64,000 nt of DNA from contig JASJOG010000010.1 in assembly GCA_030142905.1 (NCBI GenBank), positions 1,253,501 to 1,317,500 of the forward strand. Direction: 5' to 3'. A model generated the notes under the pieces. It saw only the letters and a program-made list of their open reading frames with translations. It was not told the origin of the DNA and searched no databases. Positions within the stretch are counted from its first letter, which is position 1; each line of letters starts with the position of its first letter. This document shows positions 50,801 through 62,800 of the stretch, in pieces. Source of the DNA: Heliopora coerulea. Lineage: Eukaryota > Cnidaria > Anthozoa > Scleralcyonacea > Helioporidae. The position numbers were made by a program, and so were the translations under genes.

Positions 50801-53800
50801 GTGCATGTAGATATTAGTTCAGTTCTGGAGTTCAGAGAGCTCAATTCTGGATGATAAATTATAATAAATTTCTCGTACAAACAAAGATTACACCGTTTGA
50901 TTTGGTTGGAGTAGGGTCTACATTGTTTGATTATTTTCCATTTAATAGAATGATTGACGTTAGAATCCTTTAAGTGCCAAATGTATTTACTAAGTTCAGT
51001 GAACTGAAATAGCACTGAACATAGTAAATACATTTGGCACTTAAAGGATTCTAACGTCAATCATTCTATTAAATGGAAAATAATCAAACAATGTAGACCC
51101 TACTCCAACCAAATCAAACGGTGTAATCTTTGTTTGTACGAGAAATTTATTATAATTTATCATCCAGAATTGAGCTCTCTGAACTCCAGAACTGAACTAA
51201 TATCTACATGCACACACAGAAACAAATACTTATCATCTAACCAATAGGCTATTTATAACTCTCTAACACAATACGCACATATTTCCGCATTACGTCACTC
51301 TTGTAATTATAAACCATAAGTTTCCTAGTCACGCGACATTTACCTGATGAGTGTGGTAATCTTCGCTTGCCATACGAAACAATATTGTAGTAAATAAATG
51401 AAGTAACCCAAGTTTCTATCTTGTCTACTTATATTATATATTATATATAAATGGTGTGTGAAAGTCTCCATGTGTGCATTTAGATGCTTGTAATTTGTAA
51501 TTACTTATTCCATCAACCCTTAAATGGCTGATTTTAGTTCAGGTCTTTCAGGTTAATCCACTCGGTATGTGATTCTGTATGATGTCTCGTTGAAGGCAGA
51601 GAGAGGGCTCCCATACGACATGCAACTTACCTGACACTTTCTTGTAACTTTTCATTCACAACCTCAACTTGACAGCCGTCATATAAACCATACAGTCACA
51701 GAATATCATTGGCAGACACTTCAACACCGCCTCTTCATCGTGACCCTTTTTTATAACCTTGCCCTTAGCATCTTTCATATCGTGAGCTCGAATTATCCCC
51801 CACCCGAAGATTCGTACCACAGCCTCTTCCTTCACAGTTTTTCCTTCTCAGCATCTGTCTCACAGTCACTAAGTGCAGGACCATAGTAAGGGAGGGGGAA
51901 TCTTCGTAACTACCTATGGGCCTGGCCCATTCAAAAGAACCAGATCGCACGTGACTGGAGCCTTTGCCACAGACTAGCAACCACATAAAGGACAAGACCG
52001 AACATGTGGGTTTGTATGTTGGGGCTCTTACTCCTCCAAATCCCCTCGGCCTGTCGTCGATTTCCATAGCGTGACTAACGCACCGCCTTCTATCTTAGTA
52101 TCACCTTGACAAACTCTTCTTGAAAACTTCTACCTAGCATCCATTTCTCGACAGCCACTCCATGGCTGCCTACTAAAACCACTCCCTGGCAACCTCTCCT
52201 CCCCAAAAAATCCTTTCTTTCACTGCTTTAGCCTGTTAACTTCTTTTCCTAACTGGCCTTTCTGTTCAGGCTTGAGCATTGCGGGTGGAAGGGGTGCAGC
52301 TACCAACAGAATCTTCGTTGTTGACGTCAAACCCAATGGCGCTGCTTTTCATGATGGCAATATAAAACCAATGGACGAAATCTTGGAGGTGAATCATGTA
52401 GCAATTCGTGGGATATCACATCACGATGCATCGGCCATATTGAGAAACACGCCGACAAACGTCCACCTGGCCTTGGGCAGATCCCAAGAGGTGGCTGGTT
52501 ACATAAAAAGGCGAAGCACCGGAAGGGAGTTATCTTCATTAAACTCGGAACGTTCATCTTCGACATCCTTGGAGCGTTATAGTTCCAATCCCGTACTCTC
52601 TAATCCAGTTCCCAGCCCTCTAGGTTCTACTGAAGAGAGTGCAAGGGATAGCCCACAGAGGAATAGCCCTGTCCCTCAGTCCGTCTCGCAAGAACCTGGT
52701 GAACCACTGCAACGCAACGTCATAACTCTTGTAAAGGTAAGCTTTTTTATGTAATTTTGATAAGGGTTTTTCGTGATGTCAGGAATACAGAGAAGAAAGT
52801 AATTGTTGTAGGATACTAGAGCCAGAAATTTTAATACCGAAAACGCCCGACGAAAACGTCCTGGTAAGCCCCTGTATTTATTGGGTGACACATCTACATT
52901 CATATAAAATAAAGGTCATTTTTAAATTAGTTAAAAAAATTTTAAAAATCAGTCATTTGTTGTCATTATTTGTACAGATAATACACCAACGAAAGTATGA
53001 ACGTCTGCTATTACCTTAAACAGTTTTGTAGTTTAGTCCAGACGTAACAATGCAACAAACTGTTGAAGCTGACGCTCTAACTTCAGACTTGACGCAAGTA
53101 CTATGTAATAAAGGTATCAGACTGTTGGTTTCAAACACTGTTGTTAGAACTTGAGTTAATGATTTAACTAGAATCTGACTTGAGTTTCACTATTGGAAAT
53201 ACTTGACTCGACTCGGCTAGAGTCTGTGAAACGATTTGGTTAATTTTGGTTAATTGTGAAGTTTCGTTTCATAATACCTTGAGGGCGAATACCCCAAGTG
53301 AATGACTCGACTGGACTTGAGACTCAACTCGACACTCGACTTAAGGGTACTAGATTGCGACACTAGTTTTAACCATCTATTACGGCTATTTCATCCTAAA
53401 TGTGTAGAGTCAGACGCCACAAAAAGTCGTCACAGTTTGGTACGTTTCCTCGCGTGTAAGCCACAGTCAGGTTAATCTTTAATCTTCAATGAAATTTCCT
53501 TAAACACGATAGCCTATTCAGTAAGCTGATTTTAAGCTGATTAAGATATAAAACTAGCATGGGAATCGTACTACATGGACGTCATTACATGGGGTGCTGG
53601 TGGTATAGTGGTAGTACATGTGTCTCTCACCACTGTGATTTGGGTTCGATTCCGGCTTCGTGCAGTTACCTGGTTAAAGTTATCTTTGTAGCATGTGAGA
53701 AGATGTTGTCCAGTTTTACTCTACCAAGCATTGTAGGTTCTCTCCTGGTACTCCGGTTTTCTTCTGTAGTAACTCTGGACCTATGAGGAGGGGTAGCCCT

Positions 53801-56800
53801 TACTAGACCTCTAGGGAGAACAGCTTAGGTAGCTGATAGGGTTATACAGTATAAAGACACTTTAACTTTACCACTGTTAGAATTTTAGGGTTAACATTTA
53901 CTCATGTGACCATAATTCACCAAATATATATTTTAATCAATTGTGTAGAAAAATTAAAGTTGTTATGCTTAATAATTCTACTTTTGGTTTTTAAGAGATA
54001 GTTCTTTAAACAAAACATGTAACGGTCAACGGGCCGTCGGTCATTTGCTACCGTAATAAATTCTTAAGTCATCACTGAACTCTTTCCCGATAGGATAATT
54101 GAGATTTCTGTTATTTTACCCTGGCCAAAACCAGACGATTTTACTCGTCAAAACGGAGAGTTCCCGCCAAGAAAATGTTAAAGGACGAGGTGGCTAAATG
54201 TTTCGGACTTATTGAAATACCACATAGTTTTCTTTGATGTTATCATATTAGTTACTAAAAGAACGCTTGACCACATACTATAGCTTTAGTGTTTGAACTT
54301 TCTCGCGGTTTTAAGACAGAAATAAAGTTTAGCCGAAACAACAACAAATTACGTTCAGAACCGTTACAGCGCATCAAATTGAGACAGATCTTTCCCCACA
54401 TCAGTTTTAGCCTCAATCATAGATTTTCATAAGGTTGAACTTTAAAACGCCGTAATACATGACGCTGAGTGTGCGAGAATGTACTTAACAATTTCCAAAC
54501 TGATTTACTACAGGGTAATACTGGTTTAGGCTTTGCAATTGGAGATGGACCGAGTCACCGAGAGGGAGAACAAGGAATATGTATCAAAAGTATAACTGCA
54601 GGTGGCGTAGCTGAAAAGGTAAGAGGTGCAATTCCTTTTCTGAGATATCATCTACAGTATCTTAGTGGATCGTCTCTTGCAGCTTTTCTGCCAACCACCA
54701 AAATGTCCATTCGCCTATTACGGCTCCAACTGTTGTACTTTTTCTCGTTATCTGAGCCGGCATTTGAAATATGGGCGTCCACCAAATGTTACCAGGCCGG
54801 AGGCTCATTTTCCAGTGAGGGATAGGTGGTGGGCCTGTCCAACTTGAGATAGTTTTAGAAAATGAACATATATTAGGTGCAGAAATTCATTCGTCAACTT
54901 AAGCATTTGACGGACAAAATCCTGAGATTTTGTGCGAAGGTCCTTCAGAAAGTACCAGGTGACGGGGGGTCTTCGCTTGAAACGTTAGGAATTTTCTGAT
55001 TCAGTTTCGAACTTTTGCAAGTCGTTTATATGACCTACGTTCAACATTCTCTTTTTGTTAAAAAAACCTTCTTTGCGTATAGACGCAAATTATTAAATGA
55101 CGAGGGTCTGCAAAAGGCAGCATTTTATTGTTATGATGATATAAATTGCGTTAATTTACCGTGGTATTGCAGTAATTTTGCACTCAAACGACTAAATTAA
55201 CGAAACACAGTGATAGGAAGAGATAGACAAACTCGTAACAGTTCAGTACAATATTCATCCAAATCGCAAGGAAAATACGTCACCGTATAACATTATTGCC
55301 GGCTAATCGCTAATTCTATAGATTGAGTATGCAGCATAGTACTTACAACTTTACTCCACAATCTGTTCAGTTAAGTCGGTTTTTACAAATAGAATTCTGT
55401 ATAAAGTTTTATTTTTTTCTTATTTTTGTATTTATTCTATTCTTAAAGGACGGTAACTTGAAAGTTGGTGATGAACTGTTGGCCATTAATGGTGAATCAG
55501 TAGTGGGATTGAGTCATGTTGAGGTAAATATTGCCATAAACACCTTTTCCGAGTTTCTGCATCCGGAAAATGTTTACGAATTTTGTGGCCAAGGCAGGAA
55601 AATTCAAAATTTCTCCTTAAACCACAAGAAAAAGCCAGACACTTATTTTCCATCTGGTGCTATGAAGAGCTTGGTAAGTTGCCGCGTTGGGTAACTGGAA
55701 ACTAAATTAAGGCAGCTACGCATGCGTGGATTGTGGACGTGCCAAGCCGTTGTTCTATCACGATTGTAACCGTCCGCACTTACCCAAGTATGGTATTTGT
55801 CGCTTTTCTTCGGTAAATATCCAGAAAACTTGGTAAATAAAGTGAGTAAAATAATTGTAAGAACATGTTCAATTTACCATGAAACATTGTTTCTTTAAAT
55901 CCACTAACTATAATGTAAAAATTTCGATTTAGAATCAGCCAATGTTTTACTCTCATCCTCTTGAACCACAGTGCCTTTCCTAGAAGAAATTTCCGCTATA
56001 AGAAGCACCTTATCAAACTAACTTGACAGTAATTCTGTTTTTATTACGATGTACTAAGCATCTCTCATTGTGCGACAAACTCATTCCACGACATGTCAAG
56101 AAATTAGTGTAAGTGTTCCATCAATTCTCGGGAGGCTTAATTTGTAAATGTCCCGCCGGCCGTACGGAACTTGGGCCTTCACAAACCCTCTCTCGGTCGT
56201 CGGGGGCATTTAGCCCTTTCCGGCCCGTACCCGACTTATTAATTTTACTCTCCCTAACGCCAGACGACTTTACTTGTCAAGGGGAGACATCTCGGGCAGG
56301 AAAGGGTTAATCACTAATTTCCCTCATGCTACACTATTTCATAAAATTATTCTGAAAAATGCTAAAGTTTCAACAGCTTTGTTGCCATCGCAATAAAGAT
56401 AATTCGGCGATCCGAAAGGTATCTTACATTTATGAAAGCTCTGTGACAGGTAAATTAATTAAAGAAAGAGATCCTCATAAATTTAAGGTCGTACTAAGTA
56501 GAAGCATGCAAGTGAAGAAAATGTTAGGACCCACCTTAGAAATAAACATAGCTAAATATCAAGTCTTTAATACTAAATCTGCGTATGAACTAATTTTTTG
56601 TCCTAGGACCTAGGTAGAAAAGTTTCTTTGATGGAAACTAACAGCTGACTAGATTGTCTAAAATATTCCAGAATGTAATCCAGGTTCACTTTATCTACTA
56701 GGTGGCTCGAATGCTGAAGGTTTGCTCAGGGCAAATAGAACTAACAACTACCAGGCCTTCCCAAGTTAATTCCCGACGCGAAAGTCCTGTTCAAAGTAAG

Positions 56801-59800
56801 CCGCCAGATTTGTACTCAAACTTTTTATTAGCGGCTCATGATTCCAGCAGATATTCTTCGATGGAAAACCTTGGTAAGTCGTCATGCATGGTATCATAAT
56901 ATTATTAACAACAGAACAGTACCAAAGGAGCGGCATGGTGATATTCCAGAATGTCAATATATCGCGATATATTACTGAAAGATTACCGTACCACGATATG
57001 ATTTTGTATGCACGTTTTTCTGTCGTACGCAGATCCGAAGTAGATATTGAATCTTTAGTCTCTATGATTACGAAGTGTTGAAACACGTGCGCCATTTCTC
57101 TAGTAGTCACCTAAACCTGGGAAGGATTGCATTTTGCCAACATTGAATTCTGGGTATGGTGGGGTATAATTTTCTGTTTCTTTACCAGTGCACGAACCTC
57201 ATGCCCCATTTATACGTAGAGTTTTTTTAAAATCCAGCTTACTGCAAGTGATCTCAAAGAAGGGTTTTGGCTCATGAGCGTTAAGTCGGGCTCATGAAAA
57301 ATATTGTGCCAGAGCCTCGCCTATCTTAACAAAAGAAATGTAAATTTTCGTTGTTTTTTAATTATTTGGTTTTTAAATTGACTTTGGTTATTACATTTGT
57401 ACAAAGTTCGTTTTAACAATCCTCAGAAATGTCTTGATATGTTTGACAAATTCTGATACACGTAGAGAATACCTTACTTTGAAGGCAATTAATGCAAAAG
57501 TCATGTTGGATATTGGCAAGCCCGTCATGTAAATTCTGACTTGAGTAGGTTATAGATTATAGCTTTTTGACCACTTCAATGCGGAGGTTATTGGCCAAAG
57601 CACGTTTACCTTACGAAACCGGTGGATTAAAACAGTAACATCTTTCTATATTAGTAGATGCCCCAGTGGTGACTGTTTCCTCGGAAACACCAGCGACAAC
57701 ACCAATTATACCTGGTCAGGAATGTGAAATAGAGATACACAAAGGCGATGTTGGTCTCGGTCTGAGCATTGTTGGTGGAGTTGACACAGTTTTGGTTAGT
57801 AAATATAGATTACTTCATAATAAATGCATGACACGATTTCTTTCACTGATGGGAAAAAATCGTACTTCCAAAATAAGCCTTTCAACTTTAAGCGTACGAC
57901 TATTATTGGTGCTATTTATCAAGCGGATATCTCCATATTTATATAATAATGGCCAAACGATGATTAAATCACTGCAAGTCAACTTGCACCAGCTTGCGGT
58001 ATTTAGGCCATGGCCAATTCAGAATTCAGGTTGATCCCAGTCAGTTAAATCTTGTAAGCGTGCGACCAGGTTTGGTTGGTCGTAAACTTGCTGAGAGTCA
58101 TTGCCAATCAGTTGGGGCATTTTGATGCTTCTAAGGTTCCACGTAAAAGCGGAAGCCTAGTTTTCTACCGTGAATTACGGACATGACATGTCCTCTGTCG
58201 TCGCTGCTGTTGTCAAATTTCATAAACGAAGTGAGGCGAATTAGGGCTTGTGGTAATACTGCATTTATTTTGGTACTAATTTTTTAATAAGGACGACCGT
58301 CAGATCCCAGGCGGAGGTAAAAGTTACTTGTATTGCTTCCCTTAGTAATTCTTATCAGTATTCAAGGGCGATCAACCTCGGCTCCCCCTTCGGGTACAGA
58401 CCTAGAATAAAATTGATGACAAGACGATCCGGCGGCAGAAAAAATTACTTCGGTGCGATGTGGAATAACATTTCAACTGAAACTTGACGAGCGATATGTC
58501 AAGAAATAATAGTACGGTTCCTACATGTATAAACAGCATGAAACCCGGTGACATATACTATTTGTATTTTCAACCCAATCACATTCAGGGAATACGTGCT
58601 TTTTCCCGACTATTATTTTTTCAGTGCGACACTTTTAGTAACGTACATTTTATTTTATAGCTCCGTAGTAAAATATGTGGAAATTTTTTTTCATTATTGG
58701 CCTATTTTTCAGGGTTCAATCTTTATCCACGAAGTTTACGAAGATGGAGCAGCATCACGCGATGGACGACTTCGGGCGGAAGATCAAATTCTAGAGGTAA
58801 GCAATCATTGTTTGTAGTCAGGAAATTGAATCCAATGCCGAAGTATAGAGTATCAGACTTGCATTTAAAGACCCAAACGGGACCAGTTGCGAAATATTCA
58901 ACTATTGTGCCTCCGGTTTGGAGTCGAACCCGCGACCCCTTCAAATCTACAAGTCCATTTCCGTGTGATCGAGTGTAGATACCAACAAGAAATACGAATA
59001 CGTAACCATCACTCGGCCACCGTTCTACCATATCCCATTATAGTACGAAGTTGACAGGTTGTAAAAGTTGTCAAAGAGCCTAAAATTTAAATTTGACAAA
59101 TCACCCTTATTATAACTGAAAACCTAAAAACGTTAAGTATTTGGTAAAAGTTGTTTAGTAGCAAAGAAAATTCACAATTACAACTGACAAATCGCCGATA
59201 ACCTTGTACCACAATCGCCCCATTCGCCCCATACTCAAAAGAACTGGGCACGAACATGTCATGAACAGTTTTCGGAGTAAAAATTATCAAAAATTATCCT
59301 GATGAATATGAACTTTTTGCTTAAGGGAAATTGTAAAGAAAACGCAAAAAAGAACAAATAAATTTGAAATAATTTCAGAAATAAAAAATACAAAAACAGT
59401 GATATGAAAAGAAGCCAGGGCTCGAAGTCGGAACTTTAGAATCTCTAAAAATGTATTTTAGTGTCTGACCACTCGGCCACTAAAATATTACACACCAAAT
59501 TGATAATCATTTTGTGTTAAATGTATGTCGCCATGTTTACGTTATAACTTCGCTTTCCTAATTCCCATCCTTTAAACTGGGACTTTTACCAACAATTACC
59601 CTTAACGGCATAAGAAATAGGAGCAAATCTGTCCAAATAATGAAAATCATATGTGCAGCCTTGCCCGCTTGCGCTAGTGATGAGAAGTCCTTCCGGCTGG
59701 TACATACATGACGTAACCCTAGCGGGATAATCAGTTCAACGTTACCTGGCACTCGCGCGTGTTATCATGATTTACATCCACAAGGTCACTGACAAAGAGT

Positions 59801-62800
59801 GCGAAATTAAGTACTGCATAAAGCAAAGTTGAGTACAGTATTTTAGTTTCGAGCGCTTTGTTAGAGAGTGAGTGGATGTAAATCCTGGTGACTTATGTAC
59901 AAAGATAGCTTTAAACATTTCGATATTCAGCTTGGATATACTGTGTGGAGTTTACCATTGCAATCACAGCAACCTACGATGGATAGCCGTGCCTTGATTG
60001 ATGGGTTACAATCAAACCCTTGGGATTCAAAAGACAATGATACGGCGGCCATGTTGGTGCCACATACAATAGAAGTTAATGAGACTCTTTTGTGAAAGTT
60101 CCACCTACGTGGCTGCCATGATGTCACATGCAAGTCACCTATATCCGTAACAAAACATGGCTAAGCATTGTCATGCATGACGTAACATGATCGCACTTGA
60201 TACACGGCAACCAATGAGAACATACAAAATACATCAGTTCATGAAGGTTGAATAACTATCCTGCCATCTGCCCTCTAGTGGATCAGTTGTTGGATTGTCT
60301 GGCTACCATTCAGCTTTCAATTCTGGGTTTTTTCTAACCCCAGAGTCTATCGAAGTCTCAAAAATTTAACACATCTTTAGTAAAAGGAAATGTTAAAACA
60401 ATGTTGGCATGCACGATTGTTTACGTTGCTTGTTACAGCTACTTGTTTACTAATTTCGACTTTTTCCTTCTTTCCTTTCTTTTCTTCTTGCAAAAAAATT
60501 CTTCTTGCACACATAAGATAAAAACAGGACTATATTTATGAGATATCACTTAATGACTGGCCTTTCGAAAAAACAGGACCTGTTTAATTCCCTCGAATGT
60601 TGATATTTCCCTCTTTCTTGCCTCAGCAAACGTTGATATTCTCGGTAATTAAATCTTGCTGTTTACATCGAAACCAGTGCGCAAGTATTTAACCCTTTCA
60701 TGCATACCGTTGTCGTGCAACAACAAATTACAACAATAGAACTAATGAAAGAACAAAGCAAAAAACAAAAGAAAACAAAGAACAAAAGAATAGAAATATC
60801 ATGTATGAAAGGGTTAATATGTAAGGGACTAAAAGTTCAGAATTCAACTCTTCAAAAAATAAGAAAAATTTTGAGGAAGAAAATAAATGATATGGTGGCA
60901 CTTACTATAGTGGAACCTGTATTAAGCGGCCACCCTCTATTATGCAGCCAGTTTTCAAAGTTTCGAACATTCGCCCATACAAACGCTGTAATTGTTTCCT
61001 GCATTAAGCGGCCGCGGCCACCCTTTAGCAGTCCCATGTTTGTCTTTCTTTGTTCTTTTTGCCTGTGTAAAGCGGCCACCCTTGAACTGAAACCCAAAGC
61101 CACATGTGATTTCACGCGGTATTTTATTGGGTCTGATTGTGTTTAAGAAGCGATCTATCATCACTACAGAAATAACGTAGCTAATGTTTATAATTTACCG
61201 TTCATTATGGTTAATCCTTACGATATGTTCGCAATGAGCTGTAGTACAAAATCACAGGATGCAAAAAATATTGTTCATTTCGAATCTGCTTCCCTCTAGC
61301 TGTACCTGAAATTCCTCTTTAGCTAGCTTGTTCTTGAGCAACGCGATTGAGAAGGAATCGCCATCAAACGTATTCTCGCACGAGATTTCCTAGTCATAAC
61401 CTCCACTACTTTGATGTTTGAGAAACATGAGAGCTTGGATATATTGAGGTAGATGAACGATCTTCAAGCTCGATACTCAGAAAATGATTTCTGAGCCCCA
61501 GACGGGGATCGAACCCGCAACCTTCTGATGACCGGTTAGACGCTCTAACCATCTGAGTCTCGGTAGCTCAATGGTTAGAGCGTCTAACCGGTCATCAGAA
61601 GGTTGCGGGTTCGATCCCCGTCTGGGGCTCAGAAATCATTTTCTGAGTATCGAGCTTGAAGATCGTTCATCTACCTCAACCTCCAACACTGTTGAGCAAA
61701 ATTTCCGTTTGAACTGCATGTAAATCGTAAGAACTATGAAGTGACGGAATGAGGCGTGTTTTTTTGTAAACTGTAAGTCATGGAAATACTGTACTGTATT
61801 TACGTTTACTGCACCGCAACACTAAATACTTAGCAACTTTGTTGAAAGTAAACATCGCTTGAAAGAGCGTTGATTGTCTAATTGTTTGCTTGAACGAAGT
61901 GTTGTGTGGTACGCTATTAAAATTGACATTTGACCACGCCGCCCAGTGAGTATTTTATGATCCTGTATTAAACGACCATGTTCTGAAGTCCCGGGGGTGG
62001 CTGTTATATACAGGTTCTGTTGTGTAACTTTCATGCTAATTTTCTTTTCTTGCTTAAATGGCTTGCTAGGTTAATGGTATTGACCTTCGTAAAGCTACAC
62101 ATGATACTGCCATGGACGTACTGCGAGGTACATCGTCAGTTGTGCGACTTGTGATCCTGAGGTCTGAGTCACAGTTTAGAGATGAAGGTGAGTTTTTTAG
62201 TAGAGCGCACCAGGCACAACAACTTTGCCATTGGATTTTGATTTATGGAAATAGACCGGATAGACGATAGCAACATTGATCGAAAGACATTTTACAAACC
62301 CTCAATAGATTCGAACTAACAGTGCTCTTCTACTAAGGACTCGCACATGAACAACAAGGGTTTGCTGAAAACCGGCGAAAAAATCTAATACGTAAATTGT
62401 CTGTACATTATAGTCAAACTGTGATTCGATCTTTAACATCATGCAGTACCCGATATATCGGACACCTTAAACAACAGAACAAATCACAAAACAAAACAAA
62501 AACAAATAGAGAACAAAAACAAAAGAAAAAAATCATCCATTTAAGGGTTAACGGCTGAATTGTTTTCTTCTGTTCTTAGTTCACTTATTGTTTTTTTTGC
62601 ATCGCACTCTCATTTTTTCTTTTGTCCCAGCAGTGATATAAAGGACAGTGAGCGTTAAAGTGTTAGGGCGTTCGTTTATTTCTGTTTCTTGGACACCACA
62701 ATAACCACTCATGAAACGTATTTGTCACTAAGCAAGCTAATGAAGCAAATCCAAACTAAATTTCAGTTACGTTTGTTTTAATCGGAAGCCAAATATACCG

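Larger units (their letters stand above)
50287..51428. mobile_element. 1.1-kb near-perfect palindrome with terminal hammerheads
   Basis: Arms of about 415 bp (50287-50325 plus 50625-51003, and about 51010-51428) are inverted copies with only a handful of differences; the centre is near AGTTCAGTGAACTG at 51000. Each arm carries a complete hammerhead motif. The left arm is interrupted by a 286-bp insertion (50326-50611). The sequence just left of it (AGTAGAGTGCTCAATA, 50252) resembles the fragment at 45204, so it may be a one-sided Penelope-type tail. The flanks are TA-rich. Confidence 0.8.
60908..62022. mobile_element. pogo/Tigger-like TIR element, non-autonomous
   Basis: The left end GAACCTGTATTAAGCGGCCACC and the reversed right end GAACCTGTATATAACAGCCACC are inverted repeats. 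The left part repeats the motif TTAAGCGGCC/TAAAGCGGCC three times (near 60921, 61004 and 61067). No transposase. The tRNA-like palindrome at 61444-61679 is nested inside. Assignment to pogo/Tigger is by the look of the ends only. Confidence 0.5.

Noticed and set aside
61557..61629. Functional tRNA-Thr gene
   Set aside because: The cloverleaf folds, but the anticodon stem has a mismatch, position 33 is C, and the sequence is part of a dispersed repeat family.
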